Positions 9,102 to 17,655 of a stretch of DNA of 64,000 nt are shown piece after piece; position 1 is the first letter of the stretch; each line of letters starts with the position of its first letter. This stretch comes from Planctomycetota bacterium (lineage in GTDB: Bacteria; Planctomycetota; UBA8742; UBA2392): assembly GCA_016722065.1 (NCBI GenBank), contig JADKGX010000002.1, positions 124,001-188,000 on the forward strand, given 5' to 3'. Made by a program: the position numbers and the translations under genes. Under the pieces are notes generated by a model. It worked only from the letters and a program-made list of their open reading frames with translations. It was not told the DNA's origin and ran no database searches.

Positions 9102-10208
9102 ATGGCGCGCCTGACAACCCGCTTGGCCCTGGCTTGGGCGCGGCGGCACGCGCGACGCTTTGCGCCCGCACCTCTGGCGCCCTTGGCGCCCGATTCAACC
9201 GCGCGCATTCTGGTAGTCAACACAACCGGCATCGGTGACACGTTGTTTTGCACGGCGCCGATTGCCGATCTGCGCAAGTCCTTTCCGCAGGCGTTCCTGG
9301 CAGCATTTGTGGACCGTCGCCGGGCTGGCCTGCTGGTGGGAAACCCGCGCTTGAACGAGGTCATCCCCTACCCGGGCAAGTTCAAGAAGGTGCTGGCCAC
9401 AGGCAAGCTGTTGCGCGAGCGCGCGTTTGACATTGCCATCATCCAGCACGCCAATGACCCAGACGTCGTGCCCATGGTGGCGCGCGCACGACCAGGCGCG
9501 CTGGTGGGTTATGCCAGTCACACGTTCAGCAACTTGTATTCGATCAAGCTGCCGCCGGCTGACCGCGCCGGTGGCGCACACACCATCGACGCCCGTCTGG
9601 CACTTACCGCGGCCGTCGGCGCCGCCGGCACGCATTGGCACATGGAGATTTTTCCATCCGAAAAGGACCGCGCTGATGCGGCCGCCCTTTTGCAAGCCCA
9701 AGGCCTGCAACCGGGCACGGCGATAGCCCTCAACATTGGCGGTTCGATGCCCAGCAAGCGCTGGCCGCCAGCGCACTGGGCATCACTGGTGCATCGACTT
9801 GCGGAAAGCGGGCAACGGGCCGTGCTGGTCGGCGGCCCCGATGATGCGCTTACAGGCGAACTGGTGCGCACCCGCCTGGGCGCCAACGCCGGCGTGGCCT
9901 ATGCCATTGGCAAGTTGTCGTTGCTGGCCAGCGCCGCACTTTTGACCCAATGCAAAGCGCATGTCACGCCCGACACCGGGCTGATGCACGCCGGACTGGC
10001 ACTGGATGTTCCCACCGTGGCGCTGTTTGGCCCCGACGACCCCAAGTGGACAGGCCCGCACCCCAAGCAGAAGCGCGTGGCCGTGATTCAGGCCGACCCT
10101 GCCCTGAAGGGCGAAGGCTACGACCGGCGCCGCGACAAAGAAGGCGTGCTGATGCAGTCCATCCAGCCGCAAGCCGTGTTGCAGGCGCTTCAAATGGTGG
10201 TGGCCTGA
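9102..10208 (+). CDS. Glycosyltransferase family 9 (heptosyltransferase-like)
   Basis: 368 residues with the GT9/ADP-heptose:LPS heptosyltransferase fold. The N-terminal Rossmann half begins ARILVVNTTGIGDTLFCTAP. The C-terminal half has ALNIGGSMPSKRWPPAHW and the nucleotide-sugar site TPDTGLMHAGLALDVPTVAL followed by FGPDDPKWTGP. It probably adds a heptose or related sugar to an envelope glycan at the inner face of the cytoplasmic membrane; the acceptor is unknown. It lies between the zinc-ribbon gene and yeaH, 27 bases after the former. Confidence 0.88.
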   Translation: MARLTTRLALAWARRHARRFAPAPLAPLAPDSTARILVVNTTGIGDTLFCTAPIADLRKSFPQAFLAAFVDRRRAGLLVGNPRLNEVIPYPGKFKKVLATGKLLRERAFDIAIIQHANDPDVVPMVARARPGALVGYASHTFSNLYSIKLPPADRAGGAHTIDARLALTAAVGAAGTHWHMEIFPSEKDRADAAALLQAQGLQPGTAIALNIGGSMPSKRWPPAHWASLVHRLAESGQRAVLVGGPDDALTGELVRTRLGANAGVAYAIGKLSLLASAALLTQCKAHVTPDTGLMHAGLALDVPTVALFGPDDPKWTGPHPKQKRVAVIQADPALKGEGYDRRRDKEGVLMQSIQPQAVLQALQMVVA

Positions 10209-10217
10209 CCGATGTGC

Positions 10218-10223
10218 TAGAAT
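10218..10223 (+). promoter_or_regulatory. -10-like element close to the yeaH start
   Basis: TAGAAT preceded by TGC (extended -10 form). A start site 7 bases downstream would leave only about 3 untranslated bases before the ATG at 10233, which has no clear Shine-Dalgarno. Motif evidence only. Confidence 0.3.
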
Positions 10224-10232
10224 GGGTGTGCC

Positions 10233-11348
10233 ATGGCGATGCACAAGATCGAAGGTGACCACGCCCGCTTCCGCGACATTGTTCGCGGCCGTATCCGCAA
10301 GGAACTGCGCAAATTTCTGACCAACGGCGAATTGGTAGGCCGTAAGGGGAAAGACTCCGTCAGCATTCCTTTGCCGCAGATCGACATTCCGCGCTTCAAG
10401 TTTGGCCAGAAGCAGACCGGCGGGGTGGGACAGGGTGAGGGCGACGTTGGCCAGTCCCTGGGTGCCGATGGCGACGACAGCGCCCAAGGCCAGCAGGCTG
10501 GCGACAAGCCCGGCGACCATATTCTGGAAGTGGAAGTATCTTTGCAGGAACTGGCTGAAATCCTGGGCGAGGAATTGGCGCTGCCGCGCATTGAGCCCAA
10601 GGGCAAGAATGTCGTGCAGACTGAAAAGTCGCGCTATGTGGGCATTCGCAGCGTGGGCCCCGAGTCGCTGCGGCACTTCAAGCGCACGTTCAAGGCCGCG
10701 TTGTTGCGCCAGGTGGCCAGCGGCATCTATGACCCGAACAACCCGGTGATTATCCCGGAGCGCGAAGACCGGCGTTATCGAAGCTGGGAAGTAAAGCCCA
10801 TTCCGGAAAACAGTGCCGTGCTTATGTACATGATGGACGTCAGCGGCAGCATGGGCGAAGAACAGAAGGAGATTGTGCGCATTGAAGCCTTCTGGCTCGA
10901 TACATGGTTGCGCAGCCAATACAAGAACATCCAAAGCGTGTACATCGTTCACGATGCCGAAGCCAAGGAGGTGGACGAGCACACGTTCTATCACCTGCGC
11001 GAAAGCGGCGGCACCAAGATCAGCAGTGCCTACAGCCTGTGTTCGCGCATCATCAAGGAGCGCTACAACCCGCAGGAATGGAACATCTATCCGTTTCATT
11101 TCTCCGACGGCGACAACTGGGGCGCTGACGACACAACCCTGTGCTTCAAGATTCTGGACGAGGAGATTCTGCCGGCTGCCAACGTGTTCTGTTACGGCCA
11201 GGTGCGCAGCGCCTATGGCAGCGGCAAGTTCAAGGAAGACCTTGACGGCCGCTACGGCCAGGAAAACGACCGCGTAATCACCAGCGACATCAGCAGCGTG
11301 GAAGGCGTGATGGATTCGATTCGCGAATTCCTCGGCAAGGGCAAGTAG
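10233..11348 (+). CDS. yeaH: YeaH/DUF444 family VWA-domain protein
   Basis: 371 residues. The N-terminus (RIRKELRKFLTNGEL, then a Gly-rich acidic stretch) is typical of DUF444. The C-terminal half is a von Willebrand A-like domain with the metal-site motif MDVSGSMG at about residue 202. The sequence GGTKISSAYSLCSRII and the HFSDGDNWGADD block are family hallmarks. YeaH works with PrkA in starvation and stress responses in the cytoplasm. It ends just before a perfect bidirectional hairpin. Confidence 0.93.
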   Translation: MAMHKIEGDHARFRDIVRGRIRKELRKFLTNGELVGRKGKDSVSIPLPQIDIPRFKFGQKQTGGVGQGEGDVGQSLGADGDDSAQGQQAGDKPGDHILEVEVSLQELAEILGEELALPRIEPKGKNVVQTEKSRYVGIRSVGPESLRHFKRTFKAALLRQVASGIYDPNNPVIIPEREDRRYRSWEVKPIPENSAVLMYMMDVSGSMGEEQKEIVRIEAFWLDTWLRSQYKNIQSVYIVHDAEAKEVDEHTFYHLRESGGTKISSAYSLCSRIIKERYNPQEWNIYPFHFSDGDNWGADDTTLCFKILDEEILPAANVFCYGQVRSAYGSGKFKEDLDGRYGQENDRVITSDISSVEGVMDSIREFLGKGK

Positions 11349-11371
11349 CCGTCGCCAGAAGTACCAAATGC

Positions 11372-11399
11372 AAACCGGGCCCCGTTTGGGGCCCGGTTT
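11372..11399. terminator. Perfect hairpin between convergent genes
   Basis: A 12-bp perfect stem (aaaccgggcccc / ggggcccggttt) with a GTTT loop lies between the stops of yeaH (+) and the gene at 11414 (-), so it can serve both strands. The U-tract is short. Confidence 0.75.
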
Positions 11400-11413
11400 C
11401 GTGTAGAGGCAGA

Positions 11414-12928
11414 CTAGTCGTTGTCGCCCGTGAACACAGGCTTGGGGCGGTCAATACCTGAAGTGGCGCGCTTGAGGAACAGCAGGGCGTAGCAGGTATT
11501 GTAGATGTCCGAGGGGTCGATCTCGTTCTGTACATCCCACATGCCCTTGGTTCCGGCGTCGGCGCTTTGCTGCTTGAGCAGGATCTCGGCGCCTTCGAAG
11601 TACCAATCGTGCTTGCCGACCCAGTCAATGCCGCCCAGCATGCCCACGCGCTCAATCATGTAGAGGTAATAGTAGTACCGGTACATCTGGCGCTTCGGGT
11701 TCTCCTGCATCGTCCAGTTCGTGACCATCCAGGCCATGCCGTCGTTCAGGTTCTGCTGGCACTGGTCGGCAAGTGGCTTCCATTTGGCGGCCATGGCAGG
11801 TTCGTTTTCCAGTTCATCACGAATCATGATCAACGCGCACACGCCTGCGGCGGTCATGCTGCCGTAGGTGTTGACGTCTGCCGGGTTGTGCGGCTCGTTG
11901 CGGCAATAGGCCCAGCCGCGCGCCTTGTCCTTCTTTCCAGGGTTGTAAGCCCGGGTCGACTTGCTGGGGTCCTTCTTCTTGTTGCCATCATCGGGGTTGT
12001 CGACGTCTTTGCCGTCGGCGTCTTTTTCCTTGCGGATGACTTCGGGGCCGTCTTTGTCCTGCTGGGTGCGATAGAAGTGGTACACGTCGATCAGGTTGCT
12101 CTTGTTGTACTTCAAGCCCAGGCGCGTGGCGCACTGCAGGCCCATGATCGCGTATTGGCTGGCAGAGCATTCAATATCCGGGTCCTGTTCGCCCACGCCC
12201 GGAAACGCATAGCGCCAACCATTGCCGCCGTAAGCCTTGCGCATGCGCTTTTCGAGCGCCTTGACAGCAAGCTCGGCGATCTTCTTGTCCGCTGGGCTGA
12301 GGATCAAGGCGAGCTTCTTCTTGTTCTCCTTGGCCTTCTTGGCGCCCTTTTCTTCTGTGCCCCAGCGCTTGATCGGAACCTTCTTGCCGTCTACTTCCTC
12401 AAAGCGCTTCTTGGGATTTTCCAGGCCGCGCTCCTTGGTTTCGGCGGCGCTGATGTAATAGGCTTCAATGGCGTTAAGAACCGTCGCGTCTTCGTAGGTT
12501 GTGCTGGGCACAAAGCCGACTTCGTTGTTCAAGACGCCGTTGTCTTTGTAGTTCTTGCGGATGTATTCCATGGCCTTGACCACAGCCGGGTCGTCCGCAA
12601 ACACACCAGACTTGCACAGCGCCTGCACCGGAAAGGCCGTGCGCGCAAAGCGGTAGCGGTGGGGTTCCCCAGCGCCGTAAAGCGGCGGGTTGGGCGGAAA
12701 CTGGCCAAACACCGCCGGGTCCTCACCCTTCTCAATACCCTGCTGCTTCTTCAACCAGTCGCAGCCGTCGTCGACGGCTTCTTCGACTTTGTCCTCAAAG
12801 GACTTGCCGAAGATCTTTTCGCGTTCCTTTTTGGCCGCGTCATCCTCGTCGCCGTCGGCCTTGGCTGTTCTTGCCATGGCCAGCAGTGCAAGCAGCGAAA
12901 GTGCCGCCACGAAAAGTGTATTGCGCAT
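11414..12928 (-). CDS. Secreted prenyltransferase/squalene-cyclase-repeat protein
   Basis: 504 residues. The ATG at 12928 is chosen because GGAG sits 7-10 bases upstream and a clean signal peptide follows (RNTLFVAALSLLALLAMA). The body has alpha/alpha-toroid repeats (DDGCDWLKKQQG, AMEYIRKNYKDNG, GMAWMVTNW, CYALLFLKRA) of the terpenoid-cyclase/prenyltransferase fold, with a Lys/Glu/Asp-rich insertion (about 180-215). No DxDD or DxDTAEA cyclase motif is visible, so it is probably not a terpene cyclase. Such exported toroid proteins are common in Planctomycetes and have no known function. Confidence 0.75.
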   Translation of the reverse strand: MRNTLFVAALSLLALLAMARTAKADGDEDDAAKKEREKIFGKSFEDKVEEAVDDGCDWLKKQQGIEKGEDPAVFGQFPPNPPLYGAGEPHRYRFARTAFPVQALCKSGVFADDPAVVKAMEYIRKNYKDNGVLNNEVGFVPSTTYEDATVLNAIEAYYISAAETKERGLENPKKRFEEVDGKKVPIKRWGTEEKGAKKAKENKKKLALILSPADKKIAELAVKALEKRMRKAYGGNGWRYAFPGVGEQDPDIECSASQYAIMGLQCATRLGLKYNKSNLIDVYHFYRTQQDKDGPEVIRKEKDADGKDVDNPDDGNKKKDPSKSTRAYNPGKKDKARGWAYCRNEPHNPADVNTYGSMTAAGVCALIMIRDELENEPAMAAKWKPLADQCQQNLNDGMAWMVTNWTMQENPKRQMYRYYYYLYMIERVGMLGGIDWVGKHDWYFEGAEILLKQQSADAGTKGMWDVQNEIDPSDIYNTCYALLFLKRATSGIDRPKPVFTGDND

Positions 12929-13099
12929 GCAGATTCTCCAGATGGTTGCGGGCACAAAGGCCAACGGCGTACCAGACTACGCACGCAACTGACCAAATTC
13001 TTCACAAAATCGCGGCACCCACAGCTATGTGGGCTTGTACGGCATGGACTTACGCCGATAGACAGAAAAGGTAGCGAATATGGGCAACTTGTGCAATCG

Positions 13100-13855
13100 C
13101 TAGCGAAGGCTGGTCATAAACCGGCCGCCGTCGACCTTCATGCATTCGCCCGTGATCCATCCGGCTTCCGGGCTGGCCAAGAATACAATCGCAGCCGCAA
13201 CATCGGCCGGTTCACCGTGGCGGCCCAAGGGGTGCGTCTCGCGTGCCCGGTTCAGAAACGCGTCGTAATCGGGTACCGCGCCAGACACCTTGTGCAGTTC
13301 GCTTCGCACAACACCGGGCTCGACGGCGTTCACCCGCACACCCTGTGGCGCAAGTTCCAGCGCCATGGTTTGCGTCATCATGCTGACTGCGGCCTTGCTG
13401 CCGCAATAAGCAAGCAGGTTGGAGTAAGGCCGCGTCCCGCAAACACTGCTGACGTTGATAATGCTGCCCTTGTGCTTGATCAACTCCGGCCCCGCTGCCT
13501 GGGTCAGCAGGAACAGTCCCATCACGTTGGCCTGAAAGATGCGCTCAAACTCGGCTGGTGGCGTGTTCAGCACCCCGCCGTTGCCAATCACGCCGGCGCT
13601 GTTGACCAGAACATCCAAACGGCCATGACGCTTTACCGTGGCGGCAACGGCGCTTTGGCAATCCGCGGCGCTGGTGACGTCACCTGCCACAAAGTCCGCA
13701 GCGGGGCCGATTGCAGAACATGCTTGCTTCAACTTCGTCTCGCGGCGGCCCATCAGTACAACCTGTGCGCCTTCCCGCGCGAACTGCTGTGCGGCGCCCA
13801 AACCGATGCCAGTTGCGCCGCCGCTGACCAATACAACGTTGCCTTCAAAGCGCAT
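13100..13855 (-). CDS. SDR-family NAD(P)-dependent oxidoreductase
   Basis: 251 residues, a classical short-chain dehydrogenase. The cofactor motif is GGATGIGLG near residue 12, the NSAGVIGN block follows, and the catalytic triad comes from NVSSVCGTRPYSNLLAYCGSK (Ser, Tyr, Lys). The C-terminus closes with WITGECMKVDGG. Cytoplasmic; the substrate is unknown. It starts one base after the stop of the parvulin-like gene, so the two are co-transcribed. Confidence 0.9.
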   Translation of the reverse strand: MRFEGNVVLVSGGATGIGLGAAQQFAREGAQVVLMGRRETKLKQACSAIGPAADFVAGDVTSAADCQSAVAATVKRHGRLDVLVNSAGVIGNGGVLNTPPAEFERIFQANVMGLFLLTQAAGPELIKHKGSIINVSSVCGTRPYSNLLAYCGSKAAVSMMTQTMALELAPQGVRVNAVEPGVVRSELHKVSGAVPDYDAFLNRARETHPLGRHGEPADVAAAIVFLASPEAGWITGECMKVDGGRFMTSLR

Positions 13856-13856
13856 G

Positions 13857-14366
13857 TCAGCTCTCCCGCCGGATCAGGTGAAAACCGAACGCGCTTTCCA
13901 CGATGCGGGCGTGACCAACTTTGGTCGATTTGCCGCAGGCGCTGAAGGCCGGGTCCAGCCCGTCATTGCCCCCCACCGGATAGCGGTTGTGTTTGTCGCC
14001 GCTGTCTTCGTTGTGCTTTTCCTGCAGTTCCTTCCACACGGCCTCGGTGGGGTTGTTGCGGTAAATTGCCCAAACGGAATCTATCAACTTGCGGGCTTCT
14101 TCTTTGGTGCGGGGGCTGCTGACCTGCACGCGCGGGTTGGCGCCGGTCCAGCTGATCAGAATATGCGTTACCACGCCACGGGCATCGGGCGCGATCAGCT
14201 TGCCCCAACTGTCGTCGTAGGGCGTGTTCAAGTCAACCTTTGGGGGCGCTGGCGGTGGCTGGTCAAAGGGCCGGTAGATCAAGAAGGCAATCACGATGCC
14301 CAGAACAACGGCGCCCAAGACCCCGCCGATCAAGCCCGCCTTGCTGTCCTTGTTGCGTCTGGCCAC
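13857..14366 (-). CDS. Membrane-anchored parvulin-like peptidyl-prolyl isomerase
   Basis: 169 residues from GTG at 14366. This start has AAGGAG at ideal spacing (6 bases), whereas the upstream ATG at 14393 has none. One TM anchor (about 11-30) is followed by a Pro-rich linker. The PpiC-type domain shows VTHILISW, the RTKEEARKLIDSVW helix, HNEDSGDK, VGGNDGLDPAFSACG and the final FGFHLIRR strand. It probably assists folding of exported proteins in the periplasm. The domain is compact and some catalytic positions are unclear, so activity is inferred. Confidence 0.75.
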   Translation of the reverse strand: MARRNKDSKAGLIGGVLGAVVLGIVIAFLIYRPFDQPPPAPPKVDLNTPYDDSWGKLIAPDARGVVTHILISWTGANPRVQVSSPRTKEEARKLIDSVWAIYRNNPTEAVWKELQEKHNEDSGDKHNRYPVGGNDGLDPAFSACGKSTKVGHARIVESAFGFHLIRRES

Positions 14367-14424
14367 GACGTTCTCCTTGCCGATCGCCTGCAATAGAAGC
14401 GCTGCATTGTATGCTGCGGGTGGC

Positions 14425-14430
14425 TAGATT
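14425..14430 (+). promoter_or_regulatory. -10 element at leaderless spacing for the cupin gene
   Basis: TAGATT ends exactly 7 bases before the ATG at 14437, so transcription would begin at the start codon. There is no Shine-Dalgarno and no good -35. Confidence 0.35.
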
Positions 14431-14436
14431 AGCGGC

Positions 14437-14778
14437 ATGGCCGAACCAATCCAGATACTCACGCAAGAGCGCCCCTGGCGCGAGTTTGCCGATGCACCCG
14501 GTGTGCATTACAAAACCCTGCGTAAGCATGCGCAGAACGACGGGATTTCGCTGTTGTTGAAGTTCGACCCGGGCGCCAGGTACCACGCCCACAGCCACCC
14601 GGGCGGTGAAGAGTACTTCGTGGTGGAAGGCGTATTGAACGATCTGGGCAAGACCTGGCCCCAAGGCAGCTACCTGTGGCACCCGCCGGGTTCCGGCCAC
14701 CGGCCCTATAGCGACCAAGGTTGCGTGTTGTTGGTGGTGCTGCCCAGCGGCATTGTCCGCGCTGGTAGCAAGGTCTAG
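14437..14778 (+). CDS. ChrR-like cupin domain protein
   Basis: 113 residues forming one cupin barrel. Metal-binding motif 1 is HAHSHPGGEEYFVVEG (two His and Glu), and motif 2 is around PPGSGHRPY. It resembles the ChrR-type anti-sigma cupin (cupin_7), but no zinc-finger anti-sigma half is present, so the family points to a small metal-binding cupin of unknown role. It converges on and overlaps the next minus-strand gene by 4 bases. Confidence 0.8.
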   Translation: MAEPIQILTQERPWREFADAPGVHYKTLRKHAQNDGISLLLKFDPGARYHAHSHPGGEEYFVVEGVLNDLGKTWPQGSYLWHPPGSGHRPYSDQGCVLLVVLPSGIVRAGSKV

Positions 14779-15050
14779 GCCGGAGGCGTGTCTGCCGCAG
14801 GCAGCGACCGGATGCGCGAAGTGGCGCCGGTCTGGATGCGAATATCGGACCAGGTGGCAACTCGCAACTGCGAGGCCGGTAAGCTGACAACCTCGCCCGT
14901 GTCATTAAAGCGGACGGTGCAAGTTTCCTGGGGGCGTACCAGGCCCATCAACTGGCCAGTTCGCTTGCTGTTGGTGCAGAACACGCTTTGGCCTACAACC
15001 AGTTTCGTTCCCAGTGCGTCTTTGGCAAAGGTCGTGGTGTCATTGCTCAT
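14775..15050 (-). CDS. Small conserved-looking hypothetical protein
   Basis: 91 residues, not recognised. The segment VVGQSVFCTNSKRTGQLMGL through DTGEVVSLPASQLRV alternates strands and turns and could form a small SH3-like beta barrel; this is a guess. It has no signal peptide or membrane segment, and two cysteines. It overlaps the cupin gene tail-to-tail by 4 bases. Codon use matches its neighbours, so it is likely real. Confidence 0.55.
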   Translation of the reverse strand: MSNDTTTFAKDALGTKLVVGQSVFCTNSKRTGQLMGLVRPQETCTVRFNDTGEVVSLPASQLRVATWSDIRIQTGATSRIRSLPAADTPPA

Positions 15051-15177
15051 GCATTCGTCCGTAATTGGCTGCCGTCAATTCTCGTCTATCGTCACAATCC
15101 TCAACGACCGCCGGATCGAAATCCTTCCCTTTGCGAGCGATTCTTGAATTTCTACGCGACACTAGGGCCGCGATCGA

Positions 15178-16599
15178 TTACGGCATGGAAACCTCGACTT
15201 CGCTGCTGGCAACAGAGCGATTGCCCGCAAAGTCGTAGGCCTGCACAAAATAGCGATAGTTCAAGCCTGCCACGGCATTGCTGTCGTGGTAGGCGTGCAC
15301 GGCGCCGGGCACTGCGTCAATCCGCTGTGGCGGGCTTGTCCCCTCGGCGCGCCAGATGTCGTAACCGTAGACGCCCTCGGCGTCCTCTGCCGCATTCCAC
15401 TTCAGGCTGACGCGGGCCTGGCTGATGTCGGCCACCAACGCCGCGCCCTTGGCGGGCCATACAGGCGGCGTCGTGTCTGTGCTTTGGGGTGCCTGGATCG
15501 CGCCGCGTGGCCACAGGAAGCATGTTACGGTTTGAAAGCGCTCATCCTTGGCCTTACACACATTGGCATAACAGCAGCGAATGACCTTATCAAAGCGTCC
15601 GGCCTGCACTTTGCGTGGCCAGTCAGGGTCGGCCAGGATCGGCCTGGCCATGCCGATCAAATCCGCCTGGCCGGCCTGAAGAATGTCTTCCGCCAGTTCC
15701 GGCCGGTTGATCTTGCCGGTGGCGACTACAGGTGTGAACAGCCCGTGCTGGCGCAGGTGATCCTTGATTCCGGCCGCGATGTAAAGGTTCGCCGCAGGCG
15801 GATAGTTGCGACCCGGCATGCAGCGTTCGCCGCTGTAGCCGGTGTAGGGATACAGCGGCTCGCCCTCACGCGGCTGCGCATCCTCGAACTTGCCCCCGGC
15901 GCTGATGCTGAGCCAGTCCACACCATATTGGGCAAAGCGCAGCGCCATCACGCGGGCTTCGTCGAGGGTGTAGCCGCCCTTTACGCACTCCTCGCCATCA
16001 AAACGAATCCCAACCGGCACGTTTGCCCCAACGGCTGCCCGGACCGCAGCCAGGGTCTCCAGTGGCAGACGCAGCCGGCGCTGCAGTGACCCGCCGTAAT
16101 CATCTCGCCGGCCGTTATGCCGGCTCAGGAAGCTCGAAAGCGTGTAGGCGTGTGCCATGTGCAGCTCAATGGCATCAAAACCCGCCTGCAAGCCACGCAC
16201 AGCCGCCTGGGCGTACAGACCGGGTATCGCCAGTACCTCGGCAACACTTAGGTCTTGAACTTTCTGCCGCCAACCCGTGCGTGATATCTTCAGGAAGTGA
16301 ATAATCTGCGGGGCACACTTGCCCGGCCCCGCGTCGTGCATTTTTGAAGCAAGGTCGCGCAAACCAGTAACGAATTCGTCGCCGGAAATGCGCAACAGCG
16401 GGCCCGACTTGCTGCCGTGCACGGCCATCGCTTCCAGCACAACCAAGCCGGCACCACCTTGTGCAAAACGCACGTACCGATCCGTAATGGGCTGGTTCAC
16501 AAAGCCGTCTTCACCGGACAGCCGCGTCACCATGGCGGGTACAACAAGGCGGTTCGGCAGCGTCATCGAATTGACGGCGAGCGGCGAAAACAGCTTCAT
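15178..16599 (-). CDS. Old-yellow-enzyme NADH:flavin oxidoreductase fused to FN3-like domain
   Basis: 473 residues. The start at 16599 overlaps the upstream stop as ATGA, showing translational coupling. Residues 1-370 are an OYE/2,4-dienoyl-CoA-reductase TIM barrel (KLFSPLAVNSMTLPNRLVVP, IELHMAHAYTLSSFLS, NGRRDDYGGS, DLIGMARPILADPDWP). The iron-sulphur region has Cys342, 343, 348 and 360; the last pair keeps the C-x11-C spacing, but the first two are shifted relative to the usual CxxCxxxC. Residues 375-473 are a fibronectin type III-like domain (DTTPPVWPA through SSEVEV). There is no FAD/NAD C-terminal half. Probably an enoate or dienoyl reductase in the acyl-CoA cluster. Confidence 0.85.
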   Translation of the reverse strand: MKLFSPLAVNSMTLPNRLVVPAMVTRLSGEDGFVNQPITDRYVRFAQGGAGLVVLEAMAVHGSKSGPLLRISGDEFVTGLRDLASKMHDAGPGKCAPQIIHFLKISRTGWRQKVQDLSVAEVLAIPGLYAQAAVRGLQAGFDAIELHMAHAYTLSSFLSRHNGRRDDYGGSLQRRLRLPLETLAAVRAAVGANVPVGIRFDGEECVKGGYTLDEARVMALRFAQYGVDWLSISAGGKFEDAQPREGEPLYPYTGYSGERCMPGRNYPPAANLYIAAGIKDHLRQHGLFTPVVATGKINRPELAEDILQAGQADLIGMARPILADPDWPRKVQAGRFDKVIRCCYANVCKAKDERFQTVTCFLWPRGAIQAPQSTDTTPPVWPAKGAALVADISQARVSLKWNAAEDAEGVYGYDIWRAEGTSPPQRIDAVPGAVHAYHDSNAVAGLNYRYFVQAYDFAGNRSVASSEVEVSMP

Positions 16600-17282
16600 C
16601 CAGCGACCTTCTTCTGGCGGCCGGAGCGCGAGGGTTTGGGCGCGGGTTTGGCTTCGGCTTCGGTGGCCACGCGACGTGCACGAGACCCACCCCAATCGGC
16701 CTGAACCAGATTCCCTTCGTTATCAAAGTAGAATGCCTGAACCCGAGTTCCTTCAGGAGTAAACCACACAACTTCCCACAGCGGCGTTTGGCTCGGAAAA
16801 GGCGTTTCCGAAGTCAAACCATTGCAGACCAGCTTGGAGCCCGCGGTACCCAGGCGACCCGTGGTTTCTGTCAGCGGCGTAAAGGTCACGCTGGCTTCCG
16901 GCTGGTTGAAGATTCCTGCCGCCAGCGCAAACACGCCAAAGGTGGGCATGACGTCGTCGGACACGGCGTCGCCGTTTTCGCCCGCTGCGCTGCCCGTGGC
17001 CTGGATGCGTCCCTGGGCAAAGCGCAATTGGCTGGTGATCTGTCCGTCGGCGAAGTCCACTTCCAGCGGCACAAAGCGGCCCTGGCGCCGGGTCAAGACC
17101 AGCTTGCAGCGCGCTTCGGTATCAATGGCGCGCTTGTCCAGGCGACCGTGGATGGAAACCTGCTGTTCCACGATCCGGCGGCTGTTGGTGTCGCGCGCAC
17201 GCGTCAATTTCAAAAACCCCGCGTGCGGCGGGCTGGAGCTTCGGCCAAGGTGTACGGCAAACCAGTGTTCGCTGCTTTCCAT
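16596..17282 (-). CDS. Hypothetical protein in acyl-CoA cluster
   Basis: 228 residues, not recognised. It has no signal peptide or TM segments. The pattern is beta-rich (LDKRAIDTEARCKLVLTRRQ, FVPLEVDFADGQITSQL, WEVVWFTPEGTRVQAFYFD) with a basic C-terminal tail (PAPKPSRSGRQKKVAG). It follows the 2Fe-2S gene by 7 bases and overlaps the OYE start by 4, so it is co-expressed with both. Confidence 0.6.
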   Translation of the reverse strand: MESSEHWFAVHLGRSSSPPHAGFLKLTRARDTNSRRIVEQQVSIHGRLDKRAIDTEARCKLVLTRRQGRFVPLEVDFADGQITSQLRFAQGRIQATGSAAGENGDAVSDDVMPTFGVFALAAGIFNQPEASVTFTPLTETTGRLGTAGSKLVCNGLTSETPFPSQTPLWEVVWFTPEGTRVQAFYFDNEGNLVQADWGGSRARRVATEAEAKPAPKPSRSGRQKKVAG

Positions 17283-17289
17283 GTTGATT

Positions 17290-17655
17290 TTACGCGTTGC
17301 CCTGCACCGGCTGCGGAGGAACCATGCGCAGCCTTTCCACGGGAATGCCCTTCACCAGGTGGCTTTGCACAATCTCGTCAACATCTGCCACCGTGACCTG
17401 CTTGTACCAGACAGCTTCCGGGTACACGACCACGCTGACGCCAAGTTCGCAGGTGTCCAGGCAGCCGCACTTCTGGGCACGAATACGGGGCTTGAGTTTC
17501 ATGCCCTCAACCAACTCCTTGAATCGCGCCAATACCTGCGGCGACCCCTTGCGCGTGCAATCTCCGCGCGGGTTGTCGGCGGGCCGCTCGTTCAAACAGA
17601 TGAACACATGCCGTTCAAAAGGCGGGTAGCGGCGGTTAGGGACAGGCTCAGGCAT
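17290..17655 (-). CDS. Thioredoxin-like [2Fe-2S] ferredoxin
   Basis: 121 residues. The pattern of one early Cys (HVFICLNERP), a second after 12 residues (GDCTRKG), then KCGCLDTCELG, with VVVYPEAVWY in the core, is that of thioredoxin-fold 2Fe-2S proteins (Shethna/NuoE-like). Four of the five cysteines would hold the cluster. It overlaps the acyl-CoA dehydrogenase gene by 8 bases, so it probably serves as an electron carrier for the catabolic cluster; the partner is unknown. Confidence 0.85.
   Translation of the reverse strand: MPEPVPNRRYPPFERHVFICLNERPADNPRGDCTRKGSPQVLARFKELVEGMKLKPRIRAQKCGCLDTCELGVSVVVYPEAVWYKQVTVADVDEIVQSHLVKGIPVERLRMVPPQPVQGNA

Noticed and set aside
11567..13945. A 792-codon open frame on the plus strand
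   Set aside because: It lies antisense to the toroid protein and the SDR, has no domain signature, and arises from the high-GC codon pattern of those genes.
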